NCBI GenBank assembly: GCA_001931875.2
Contig: MSJH02000724.1
Span: 1-30,832 of the forward strand
Direction of reading: 5' to 3'
DNA length: 30,832 nucleotides
Source: Byssochlamys sp. IMV 00236
Taxonomy: Eukaryota; Ascomycota; Eurotiomycetes; Eurotiales; Thermoascaceae
The notes beneath the pieces are model-generated. The model searched no databases. It was given only the letters and a program-made list of their open reading frames with translations, and had not been told where the DNA came from. Below, one piece after another: positions 10,619 through 21,744 of this stretch. How positions within the stretch are numbered: position 1 is the stretch's first letter; every line of letters starts with the position of its first letter. A program made the translations under genes and the position numbers.

Positions 10619-11909
10619 ATGCCATCTCATGTCACCTCGTCAAAACTAAACGCTAATGAAATTGCATTATGTGGAGGCATTGCAGGTGTTGCTACGAGGT
10701 ATTATAAATATACATGTATATATATTGTCCCTGTAGTCTAACATTAGAATATAGATTTGCCATTTCACCTTTAGACGTTATCAAAATCAGACTGCAAATT
10801 CAGTCTTCACCTGCAAGATCACCAATGATACAACATAGTGCCAAATATTCTGGAATACTTTCAACTTTTAAAACTATTATCAAGGAAGAAGGGATACGAG
10901 TAATGAAATAGTCAAAAATATTCTTTCATCATGATATACTCATATCCATTCACACATTATTAGGGATTGTTCAAGGGAAATGTAGCCGCTGAATATCTAT
11001 ATTTGGCCTATGGTATATCTCAATTCTACGCATACTATCATATGGACGCCTTTATGGAAAAAGTAATACAAAAACAAAATACTTTATACATTGATGAAAC
11101 TAACCAAGTAAATGACAGAAAACACAATTGACGCCTTCATTAAAACCATTTGTTTCTGGTATGGTTGCTGGTAGTTTTGCTACTGCCACCACGTATCCAT
11201 TTGACCTATTACGAACTCGATTTGCAGTACAAGGCACAAACAAGGCAAGTGTGTAACAAGTATAGAAATAGAATTATTATTTATTGTTTTTTTACTGTTA
11301 TACAGGTGTACAACAGTATCTTACATGCCATTTCGGATATATATGGAAAAGAAGGTATCAAAGGATTTTATCGTGGTCTTGGTTCTTCTATCACACAGAT
11401 CATGCCATATATGGGACTGATGTTTTTCAGTTATGAAGGCTTATGCTCGCTTACACAAACACTAAAGGTATTGTTACTTTATTATTCTAGAGATCATTTC
11501 TAAACATGTTACAATGTAGGAAAAAGGCATTATTTCTGATAAACACAACAAAACAAACGACATGATCTGTGGATCGCTTGCCGGTATCATCAGTAAAACT
11601 GGTGTATTTCCCCTTGACGTCGTCAGAAAACGATTGCAGGTGCAAGGACCACATATATCAAAATATGTGATAGCATCTATACCCATTTACTCACAGCAAA
11701 ATTCAGCATTTTCGTGTATGAAAACGATTGTACAAACAGAAGGATACAGGGCACTCTATAAAGGGCTTACACCAGGACTATTAAAAGCTGGACCATCGGG
11801 TGCAGTCTATTTCCTAGTCTTTGAGCTTTCAAAAGACTTTATCATAAAAATGAAAGAGAATGGATATCAGATACTTCCTGAAACAACCTTCCCCTATCAA
11901 GTTGTGTAG
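10619..11909 (+). CDS. TPC1: Mitochondrial carrier, thiamine pyrophosphate carrier-like
   Basis: Six exons (10619-10698, 10755-10899, 10964-11062, 11119-11244, 11306-11467, 11520-11909) encode 333 residues. The three repeats of the SLC25 family are present, each with its Px[DE]xx[KR] signature: PLDVIK (about 31), PFDLLR (about 135) and PLDVVR (about 235). [29 protein letters not shown] and [17 protein letters not shown] match the thiamine pyrophosphate carrier Tpc1/SLC25A19 best. That carrier brings the cofactor across the inner mitochondrial membrane for pyruvate and oxoglutarate dehydrogenases. The subfamily is inferred from these signatures; another nucleotide-type carrier is possible. The intron at 11245 is most simply read as GC-AG (AAG|GCAAGT). 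The alternative donor GTGTAA, 6 nt downstream, would add two residues. Confidence 0.85.
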
Positions 11910-12375
11910 AGATTGAACATTCTATTTGTGCTATACTTGAAGATTCTGCTTGTCGTATTTTTGAATATTGTACTTGCTGTACATTAAGGAAATATATTCG
12001 GCCAGTAACAATTGTAAAATACAGTTATTTATTGAAATAGTAAACCACCCCTCTTTCATCTTGTATTACTTTACGCATCATATATCCATTTGGCAAACTA
12101 TTTTTTATATCAATGAATAAAAACCATTTAATGTATACAAGCTATTTGTTGCTATAGATATTCTTTACTGACTTTGAAAAATAAGTGTATCCGATTTGAT
12201 ATTCATTGGTAAGAAGGGGTGATACAGTGTTTAGTAGACAAGCATACCTTGTTTATTTATACTCTGCAATAACAAATAACCACTGCAGAATCAAACCTAC
12301 TGTTTTTTTCATTATAATAAATGATTTCACTTTCTATATATGATATGATAATGTTTGTTGTGTGCAATGATATTC
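11910..12375. other. Convergent intergenic spacer
   Basis: These 466 bp lie between the ends of two convergent genes (carrier on plus, MFS transporter on minus). The sequence is very AT-rich with several AATAAA-like signals, for example near 12115. Nothing else was seen. Confidence 0.55.
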
Positions 12376-14092
12376 TTAAAAGAAGCCAAGTATTCGATGA
12401 TAAACGGCTGCCCAATTGACCATTACTGGGCTGCAAACAAGTAATGCAGCACTGAATATAAGCATCAATGATTCAAATGTTGAGATTGACATGATATAGC
12501 CTGCAATGACTGGGCCGATAAACATGCCAACAGAATACGCCATGTTATACAGCGCATAAACTAGAAATGGATAAGCTTCGTTTTATCTTTAATCAAATAG
12601 TTGCTTACCTTGAGCATATGCGCCACTGCCCTATACAATCAATGTTACAACATCATTTTGACAATGGCATACAACAACTTACCATTTCTGTCACTGTCTC
12701 GCCCATCTCGGGTAATACAGGTGTCAATGTGACAGGACTGGAAAGACCAAACAACATGAGTGGAGGAATCACAAAATATATAGTGCTGTAATGAACAGCT
12801 ACAAATGGGCCTGCTATGGCCATCATGATCATCCCAGTAGCTGAAATAGCTTGTCTTCCCCACTAGAAAGAAAGAAAAAGGGGTGAGAATGAATGAACAT
12901 AGTGCCATGATGCACAATAGTTACCTTGTCTGATAAATGTCCAATAAGTGGTGCAAGAAAGGCAGGAACGACCATTGCGACAAAAATCACTATTTGAAAG
13001 GTATGAGATGTTCACATTCACTATGGTTCGTAATCATTATACTTACTACCAATGGTAGAAGCAGGCGCATTGAATTCCTTTTGTAAATGGATCGGTAAAG
13101 CAGGCTCAATGCCTGCAAATACGGATGCACTTACGGTCGTGCAGAGTACGCAAGAGAGAATGCGCCAGTTCTTTAAAAGACCAATCATTGTAACCGGAGT
13201 GTTCTTTTTGGTTTTTATCAACGGAGTACTCTCGTTTTCTTCAATATCTTCTTGTGCTCGTGAAACGTGATCGGAGGTATCCTCAACATGATCGTGTTTT
13301 GGTTCTGCTAACCAAACAATGGCAAAAAAATTGATAATTGCAAATGCCGCACAAAATATGAAGGGTGCTGCAAATCCTCCATACTCGTATAAAAAGCCTC
13401 CAGCAGCAGGACCAATGGCAAATCCAACAGTGTGCGCCGTAAGAACTGTTCCCATGACCACACCTAACTTCTTTGTAGGAAAAACATCTGCTAACAAGCC
13501 TAGACCTATTGTCCTGTAGAATTGAATTAGTTTTATATATTATTGTGCTCATCTCTCTTTACCAAGAGGCACCCCCAGCTACGCCTTGAGCTGTACGAGC
13601 GAGTACAAGTAGCACATATGTGTCTGCTAATGCAAAGGCAGTTGTAGATACGAATAATCCCAACATACCACCAATCATTGGGTATCTTCTATTTTTATAT
13701 TTATCAGACAATATGGCAAATATCGGCGTTGAAACTAGCAAACCAAATGCTTTTTTTTTTTTTTGAAAAAGAATAAATCAACATGGATCATATGAATCAT
13801 ATTATGATTTACCATAACACCCAAACAAGAACCCTACCATGGTCGAATCACCCTTAAGACGTTCAATGACAATGAGAGGAAGACATGGTATAACAACACC
13901 ATAGACTAACATATCACTTTTAAGAAATGTTATTTATGCAAACCCTTTGAATAACAAATAGCTGTTTTTTTTTTTTTCTTCTTACATAAACAATGTCAGC
14001 GCAACAACACAGGCTACCCCAATATGAGAATGACGAGCTCGATCCCATTTTGATAATTTGTCATATTCGCTATTGTAGGAACTTTCTGCCAT
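12376..14092 (-). CDS. MFS transporter, vesicular amine / drug:H+ antiporter-like
   Basis: Eight exons (14092-13986, 13916-13813, 13749-13563, 13513-13047, 12989-12925, 12862-12683, 12630-12609, 12560-12376) keep phase throughout and give 438 residues. About twelve transmembrane segments can be seen in two halves. A cytoplasmic loop around residues 235-270 is acidic (VEDTSDHVSRAQEDIEENE). The motif A region after TM2 reads AILSDKYKNRRYPM and the motif in the second half reads GHLSDKWGRQAI; TM4-5 contains VLARTAQGVAGGASW. The layout fits the DHA1/SLC18-like branch of the major facilitator superfamily, which exchanges small organic cations or amines for protons. The substrate cannot be told. 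Oddities are a 22-nt exon (12630-12609) and an intron whose acceptor follows 14 adenines instead of a pyrimidine tract. Confidence 0.88.
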
Positions 14093-15773
14093 ATAAAAGC
14101 ACACAAAAAGAATGAAAGAAAGGGGAGAAAGACAAGAGGTAGAAGAAAAGTACAAGAAGAGAATAAAAACTTTAAAAGGATAAACGTTCAGGGGAATAAT
14201 GTAAGTCACACAGATAACGGAGGCCAATGAATAAGTTACACACAGACAACTGATAGATCACAAGTAGATCCTTGCTTGAAAGGCAGAGATTAACAATCGC
14301 GGGAAAATTGATAATCAGCGTGACTTACACGAGAACAGGATACAGAAATAATCGCTTACTGGGTCACTTGGTGTAGATTTGCAAAAATAGAAGGACGGAT
14401 TCAAGGAGAATAGGATTGTGTGTGTGCTGATAATGGGACCATTTGAACAAATTGAATGCAGTGCATAAATGTATGTATGTTAATATGCATAGCTAAGAGT
14501 GCATGGCTGCTCTTATTACCCAAAGTGCGCAATACATGATGCTTTAATCTCTTCCTTGATAATTAAAGAGCGCGTACCACTGATGACCTGAAAATTAAGA
14601 TTCTTACTGTTCTTGACAAAGATAAATCACTTTTCGTCTTATACCACATTCTCTCTCATCCGGATTCATCTTTCCCCATACTAGTCACGATAATTATTCT
14701 TATGATGTCTATCGTCATCATGGTCATTACCATTATCGTCATAATGCTCATAATATTGTCTTTTTACTCAGTCTTATTGTGCCTACCCTGGGCGATGCTT
14801 TGAGTTCTTCTTTCATTTAACGGCAGCACAATCGTGGTTATAATCAAAGCATATCTACACAAAAGCATCTTGAAGAAATCGCATCAGTAGCATAGTAGGA
14901 AATTGTCATCATAATATTCACAATGAGAGCTATCAAGACCTGTTATGTATAATTGACATTGTTTATTCTCTTTAATGAGGTGTGAGAGAAATTATATCGA
15001 TAATAGCAATATACTTTTAGTAGCGCTGGTTATGACTGCGGAGAATAAACCTGAGCATATACAAATATAGTACATGTACACTGACTTTCTCCCACACAAG
15101 TCAGAAGGGCAATATTCTGGACTAGGGCCCTTAGAAGTAATAGGAATGCAGCTGAGGAATTGACTATAATTACTGTCAGCTGAATGAGTAGCTATGGATT
15201 TTATATCTCAATTTATAACCTCATGATCAATGAAGAACGGCCAGCACTATGCACCAGAAAATGTACCAGAAAATAGGCTAATGCTACGGGTGCTTCCTTG
15301 GGGTACTGCCTATGCTGCCACTATATAAATTCACACTACTAAAGTCTCTGCTTAACCTAAGGCTGTCCAATTCACTCTTTCTGATATAAAATACGAATTT
15401 ATCACAATTACACACATGAATAATCTGTTCAAAACGCGAAACACTGTAAGAGTCAGCATGGCATAAGCAGAGATATCTTGTTGGTCGCAGGTATATGTGC
15501 TTTCTATGTAAAACTTTTTTTCAAGATATACACGCATAGGCTAAATTAACCTTTGTTCAAGTGCTGTAGAGCGTGTTGGATTGAACAGAATTTATGCGTT
15601 CCTGTGGAGAGTAAAAATACAACCAAAGCCGACAGAGCATATCCAATAGATCATAATGACTAAGGAACACAGTGCATATTGTGTATCCTTATGCCATTTC
15701 CCATAGTCACGCTCAAAAAAGGTGCTATAAGGCTATAGCACCTTCTTTTTAGCTCTTTCCCCTTTTTTTTGTA
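14093..15773. other. Intergenic region between divergent genes
   Basis: This holds the promoters of the MFS gene (left) and the D-2-hydroxyglutarate dehydrogenase gene (right), with no convincing gene between. Around 14,690-14,760 a run of CGTCAT/ATTATC-type units would encode an Asp/His/Asn-rich peptide on the minus strand, but no frame extends it. A perfect hairpin at 15719-15744 is listed separately. Confidence 0.5.
15719..15744. promoter_or_regulatory. Perfect 11-bp inverted repeat upstream of the D2HGDH start codon
   Basis: AAGGTGCTATA and TATAGCACCTT form a perfect 11-bp dyad around a 4-nt centre (AGGC). It is followed by CTTTTT and ends 29 bp before the ATG at 15774. The element contains CTATAAGG, which could also serve as a TATA-like box. 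Depending on the transcription start it is either a symmetric operator in the core promoter or a stem-loop in the 5' UTR. Confidence 0.55.
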
Positions 15774-17748
15774 ATGTTTCATAAAAGACTATTCCACAGT
15801 TCAAGAGCTGTGCTCTACAACACTTTAACACCACTTACTCATCTTAAGCATTCCCATCTTCAGCGAAATCCAAACTTTGCAAAGGTACAGTCTGATAATC
15901 TCCTATGCAACACCGAGTTGACACTCAATTGATATCAGATAACAGATAAAGATATTGAATATTTCAAGGGCATTCTTTCCCCAAATAACATACTCTATGA
16001 TCCAGACCCAGAAAGCCTCGAACTAAGACAGCATAACACTGACTGGTTCAACTTGTATAGAGGCTCTGCATCGTAAGAAAAAAAAAGGCATTTTACACCA
16101 ATTTGACATGACTGACAACTTGGTATAAAAGACTGTGTTTATTTCCTACTTCAACAGACCAAGTTTCAAGCATATTAAAATATTGTAACCAGCGTTCCTT
16201 GGCTGTTGTCCCACAAGGCGGCAATACAGGTGTGAGTGGAGGAGGGATACCTGTTTTTGACGAAATCATCATCAACAGCTCAAAGATGAATAAAATTAGA
16301 CATTTTGATGACGTCTCGGGTGTAGCTGTTGTTGACTGTGGCGTCATTTTGGAAAATTTATCCCAGTTCCTGGAAAAGAAGGGCCACATAGTGCCATTGG
16401 ACTTGGGAGCAAAGGGATCATGCCATATTGGTGGAAATGTCAGTACAAACGCGGGAGGATTACGCTTTATGAGGTACGGAAGCTTACATGGTAATGTTCT
16501 CGGTCTTGAAGTGGTAAGTGGTCTAAGTTAACGAAATGTAGCAGAAGGCATTAATAATGTTTGTTTATAATAAAGGTATTGCCCGATGGCACCATTTTAG
16601 ACAATTTGTCAACGCTTCGCAAGGATAACACAGGATATGACTTGAAACAGCTGTTTATAGGTGCAGAGGGAACACTAGGCTACGTTACAGGTGTCTCTCT
16701 ACTAACGCCTAGGTTACCAAAGGTAGTACTTATTATTAATCATGGCTCTCGAAATTAATGTCGCTTTAGGCCGTTAATGTAGCAATGGTTGCCTTAGATT
16801 CGTTTGAAACTGTGCTAAAAGCATTTATAATGGCAAAAGAAGACCTATCAGAGATCCTATCAGGTAGAATTTACATTAGGACATAAGAAAATAACAGAGG
16901 ATTGAATGAAATAAATAGCTTTTGAGTTTTGGGATGCTGATAGTGTATACGTAGTAAAGTCACAACAGACAAATGATGTAAGCTATCCAATAGAAGGAAA
17001 GCATGCCTTTTATGCATTGCTTGAAACACAAGGAAGCAACGGAGACCATGATCAAGAGGTAGAGTAGCAAAAGACAGGTATGAGTGTACGTGGCAAGAGG
17101 AATTAATATATAAACAGAAACTGGACGCGTATATAGCACGACTTTTTGACACAGGTGTGGCAAAGGGAGGTGTTTTAGCACAGGATACAAAGCAAGCTGA
17201 CTTCTTCTGGTCATGGCGTGAAAAAATTCCCGAGTCGATTGCAAAGAGTGGGACAGCAATGACCTATGATCTTTCTATGGAAGTATCACTGCTTTACAAG
17301 ATGGTTGAAGACACACGCGACTATTTCAACCAAAAGGGACTATTAGGCAAAGACAAGCTATTTTCTAATCTTATAGGATTTGGTCATTTAGGAGATGGCG
17401 TAAGCAAAATAGAATAAATACATGTAGACTGGGACTGATAGAGACTGATAGAATTTGCACCTTATGGCTAATTTAAACAAATTTAGCGAAAATGGACAAA
17501 AATTGATGGATGATTATGTATTTGAATGGACCAGTAAGTATCTTAATGTTCTTGATTACCGCATATTAACGCATAACATAGTTAAGCACAATGGATCAAT
17601 ATCTGCTGAACATGGCATAGGCGTAGCAAAAGTCGGCTATATGAATCAAGCAAAGTCAGATGTACAACTCCGACTAATGCGTAGTTTGAAAGATGTAATT
17701 GATCCCAAGGGTATCATGAATCCATACAAGATTATACCAAAAGCATAA
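15774..17748 (+). CDS. Mitochondrial D-2-hydroxyglutarate dehydrogenase
   Basis: Nine exons (15774-15884, 15939-16072, 16132-16513, 16576-16722, 16770-16863, 16919-17058, 17118-17399, 17452-17533, 17582-17748) give 512 residues. The start [16 protein letters not shown] is Arg-rich, lacks acids and looks like a mitochondrial presequence. The FAD-binding PCMH domain contains [20 protein letters not shown] (about 107) and [20 protein letters not shown] (about 170). The second is characteristic of D-2-hydroxyglutarate rather than D-lactate dehydrogenases. [20 protein letters not shown] follows. The C-terminal domain has the metal-site sequence [12 protein letters not shown] and SAEHGIG, and ends [15 protein letters not shown]. 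The enzyme oxidises D-2-hydroxyglutarate to 2-oxoglutarate. The 48-nt intron at 17534-17581 is a multiple of three with no stop codon, so retention would add 16 residues. Confidence 0.92.
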
Positions 17749-18920
17749 AATATAATGAAATTGGTTTATTATAAATCTTTCTTGTTATTCTAAGTATCAT
17801 AAAATGTCCCCTGAACATGTTAAATACCGTCATGTGCGTCTTAAGGAAGGATCTGATGGCCATTCTCAACGTGTACCCAATAAAGTTATTTGATCTACTA
17901 GCTAAGGTTGTTAATTGTTAGATAGACATTAGAGGATAAAAGTTTATAATACTTGAAATTACATATCAATATAAGTTGCAAATGGCTGCAGCTTTTGCTA
18001 AAGTCATTAGCTCAGTATAATTTAAAAGTTTCTTTAATGTATGAAAGACTAGAGAGGTGTTTTGTCAGGGACAAAACTCAACCTACAAGGAGAAGTATCT
18101 TGTCTTGGAACCATTATGATTTGCCAATTAATAAAGAGAGTAAAAGAGGAAAAAGGCTAGCCTTTATTAATTGCAACAAAATGAGGCTGTTTACATGCGT
18201 TTCATAATCCTGTGACCTAAAGACTGTATTTGTTGCCAAGGCTATGTTGTCAGACTAAGAGCATTTTTTAACTTATGAATAATGGTTTATAGTTATATGT
18301 ATACAATACATTAATCACTTTCTCGTTGTCAAACTGAAGAAGACTGTATCCAAAGGTTCCTGCTAAGCTAGTTACCATGATGTAAGTCTCAGGCATCCAC
18401 ATAGGATATATGCATTTCAGCATTGAATACTAACATTTAATAAGAGATACTACAAACCTACGAAATCTTTCTCTTTTTATTTGCCTGATATCGGCTCTAT
18501 CATTTGTTAGATTGTTGCTATTGGGATGATGTTAGCTACATGTAAACGCGTCATTATTATAAAAACAAGACAGTTACCTCTTCTTTGTTCAGATTCTTTA
18601 ATTTTACAAATAAAAAAGTGTCAGTTTCTAAAAGGATGACTTAATGATGATCATACCTCTCTGAGCTTCTTCAAATTGACTCTTTTCAGCCAAAATGAAA
18701 GTAGCTGCTCTTCTCTAGTTAGTTCTCAGATCTTGTTAAGTAATTCTTTTGATACGTTTTTATTGCTTAAGCAAACGACACGCTCAAAGAGGGTAGCATT
18801 ACGCGAATTGTAATATAACGATGCCCTTGTTTTAGTTGTATTAAAATTAATATAAGCTTTTATAGTCAATTCTATGCAAAAGAAAAGAGCACAAAATTCA
18901 ATAGAGTATCATGACTTTTA
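17749..18920. other. Intergenic region
   Basis: No supported gene. A 29-codon open frame at 17804-17893 (starting MSPEHVKYRHVRLKEG) lies just after the dehydrogenase and might be a gene fragment, but nothing confirms it. At 18059-18077 there is a perfect 8-bp hairpin (GTTTTGTC, AGG, GACAAAAC). The right part runs into a retrotransposon remnant. Confidence 0.45.
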
Positions 18921-19246
18921 TAGGAATCAAAAGGATACTTCTTTGAATTTTTACAAAATAGCAGCAACAGAATTATTGCGCCCATTTCATCGAGGACAAC
19001 AATGACTGCCTTCCAATCACGCCATTGCCAGAGTAAAAGGAGAAGGTGTGGTGGCCATTCGCCCTACTACGTTGAATTGGCTAAAAGCACTAGTTTTCTC
19101 ATCCAAGAAGATAGCATAAAAAATAAAAGTTGCGCGTAAAAATATCTGAAGAAAGAATATTATAAATTATCTGAAAATAAAGCGTGGCATGAAAGAGCCT
19201 ATTACCCCCTCATCTTCTTCTTCCACTCAGGCAACGGTGCGATTGG
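18920..19246 (+). mobile_element. DIRS-type retrotransposon 3' remnant (copy A)
   Basis: Codons 19012-19119 translate to a C-terminus (SNHAIARVKGEGVVAIRP, then TLNWLKALVFSSKK, TAA) like that of the recombinase at 25272 (SNQTVVEVEGEDEVVIRP, TFNWFTSLLFPS). Downstream, CTGAAAATAAAGCGTGGC (19171-19188) and AAAGAGCCTATTACC recur in both minus-strand copies. The coding end (19013-19054) and the element end (19205-19246) are inverted repeats of each other, with 32 of 42 positions paired. The left limit is uncertain; the frame stays similar up to about 18,920, with a TGA at 19003-19005. Only the last few hundred bases of the element survive. Confidence 0.72.
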
Positions 19247-19467
19247 CGGTAGAAAAACTGTTTAAGAATCATAGAAGGTTTTTTGTGACCTATTGTGACA
19301 CCAGATCCTACTATTAATTTGAAAATCACCTTTTGTCCTCTATATTTTAAAAAAGATTATTTCTCCTTTCAACACTTTAGAAACATATCTTATAGTCAAG
19401 GATATAATCGATCTGAGAGAAAACCCAAGTCATAAAGGTACAAAAATCTCATACAACATCACGAAGT

Positions 19468-21352
19468 ATGCAAACTTTCCTCATACTTGGTCTACTTTTG
19501 CTTTGCCTGCGTCATCTCGTGAAAAGCGATACTACTACCCTGAAAGGCCGTATATACTCAAGTACATGCTCTTAGGAAACATTAGGGATGAAATGTAAAA
19601 CGTTTCTTTCTATAGTGTGTGCATACTCAAATAATCAAATTTATTGCTATGGAGGAAATCTAGCACCAAATAATTTGCCACATATCGAAACAACGATTTA
19701 TGGTCTTAATTTAAGCAGGACACAAAAGCTCGACCAACTGGATTGGGAACCCATCAAAACAAAAAATAGCTTTGATCCTGAAAAAAGATACCAAGCACAA
19801 TTTGCAGTACTCTCTAATGGAAACCAACTTTTAATCGAAGGAGGCAAACAGGACGCTGATTATTTACAAAATATAGTCAATGATACAATTATATACAATG
19901 CACAAGAAAGCACTTGGCAATCTATTGAAAATAACTCACGGCTTATTTCCACAGACACTGGGTAAGACATTTTCTTAAAAGATAGTTAACATCTAAAAAT
20001 GTTTAGGGACAATGGAGTTACAGTTAATCTACCGTTGCCCACTGGCGATATCGTTCTCTTCTTTAGAGGAATGATGGATAGTAACCCTGTTAACTGTATT
20101 GCAAATTCTTTTATAATAGCATACAATGTTACATCTAAGGTAACTAAAAGGTCTGTTCATCTTGCACCATTGTATTGACTTGCCACGTTTTAGTCGTATG
20201 GCAATTTTACTACTAAAATGAATGCGCCAACATGTGCCATTAAAGAGGGTGCTTCAGCTATTCTTGATTCAAAAACTAATATTATTTACTTCTTTGGAGG
20301 AAAGAATATTGGTAAACATTCTCAACCTGGTTACTCTAGCTTTACAGCAGGGTATGCATTTGATACTAAAAATGGAATATGGGCGCAGAACAACTATACA
20401 TCAAATGATGGGCAATTTCCTTCACCAAGAATTCATTTCACCACTGTACTTGGTATGGGGTAATGATTTTTTAGTTAATTCAGCCTATAACCCTTTAATA
20501 GCGCCAAACTCACGACATGTTATTTTATATGGTGGACAGAATGACAATGGAGGTATGCTTAGTCTCTGAATACATACAATAGACGATGCTGACTCTCTTA
20601 TAGTTGTCTCTGATTATCTTTATACACTCAATCTCGATAACAATACCTGGACACATGTCAATTTGAGTGCAACTGGTCAGATTCTCACAAGGGCATATCA
20701 TTCAGGTGCGCTAACTTAATATTTTGTCATTCTTCTTGAGCTTATGGATATATAGCTGTTCTTGTAAATACAACACTTTTTATTCTTTTTGGATACCAGA
20801 CTAATGGGATACTAGCCCCTGGTTCCATTGCGCTTAATGTATCCGATGTGACAAACATACAGTTGCTGAATCAATATTCGCCTAATATTGCAAATACTAC
20901 TACAGAACAACAACCAGATGCCTCTGCAACCACCACGTCTGGGTCCATTCTGCCACCAAAAAGCTTAACTGTTGGAGCAAAAGCTGGTATAGCTATTGGT
21001 GTCATCATTGGAGTAAGTATAACTGAAGAAGCTAAAAGGTTGCCATTCACAGAGTTGGCACTTGTAGACAGCGGCAATTTTTGGTGTAGCTTTCTTATCA
21101 TATCGTAAAAGAGCGAAAAGACTGGCTCAATCAGCATACCAAGCTCAAAAGAAAGAAGCTATAAAGCATCCTGATGCTTTAGATTGGGACAAGATTGAAA
21201 ATGAACATCTTGAACTTAAAAGACCTCCGGCGTTAAACCAGCCTAGGCCAACATCTAGTCTGATACGATTAACACCAGACGTTGATCCTAATAGCACGTA
21301 CACCGTTCATAAGGCAGAAGACATATCACAAACACCAGATGTACGTCTCTAA
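19468..21352 (+). CDS. Type I membrane kelch-repeat protein, paralogue 1
   Basis: Eight exons (19468-19561, 19616-19961, 20007-20139, 20194-20452, 20502-20552, 20604-20705, 20756-21012, 21068-21352) encode 508 residues. Residues 1-20 are a signal peptide (MQTFLILGLLLLCLRHLVKS). The extracellular part consists of kelch-type beta-propeller repeats, seen as QIYCYGGN, NQLLIEGG, DIVLFFRG, IIYFFGGK and VILYGGQ, with many N-glycosylation sequons. A Thr/Ser-rich stalk leads to one transmembrane helix (AGIAIGVIIGTAAIFGVAFL), then a basic stop-transfer (SYRKRAKR). The cytoplasmic tail ends TYTVHKAEDISQTPDVRL. This fits a cell-surface kelch or galactose-oxidase-like family that I believe is expanded in Mucorales; ligand and function are unknown. 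It is a tandem relative of the gene at 23013, with matching splice sites. The acceptor at 20501 was chosen by comparison with that paralogue. Confidence 0.85.
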
Positions 21353-21744
21353 TTTATAGACACGTATCACAAATGAATCCAGTGATAAGAAACATAGAAT
21401 AGACTTTCTCAGCTAAATATTGTAGACACTATATATAGTGTCCCTAAACAAAAATAAAGTGTCAATTAACATCATTACTGGAAATAAATGACTTATCACC
21501 AACAATACAAATTGGTCTGATTTAAGGAAAAAAGCCCTCTGTTGACAATCACATGCACATAAACAAAGGCGCATGAGCCAAAGGAGAATTATTGATTAAA
21601 TAATCAACTGTCAATGCTTTAAATAATTTCTGACTTATGTCTTTCTTTTTCTTTTTCTTTACAGACACTCCTCGCTTCTTTTTTTTTTTTTCCTCCTTGT
21701 GATGATGTTTTGTGTTTGGCTCTGTTCATCCTTTAGAGGACTGG

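Noticed and set aside
16073..16157. Apparent frameshift in the D2HGDH gene before GACCAAGTTTC.
   Set aside because: It came from choosing the wrong acceptor. Using AAAAG at 16127-16131 starts the exon at 16132, restores phase and recovers the conserved residues before TDQVS.
17953..18207. 84-codon open frame after the dehydrogenase gene.
   Set aside because: No similarity to known proteins, no codon pattern like the neighbours, and no plausible promoter or splice sites.
20453..20474. A 22-nt intron in kelch paralogue 1.
   Set aside because: Too short to be spliced. The acceptor at 20500-20501 gives a 49-nt intron and aligns exactly with paralogue 2.
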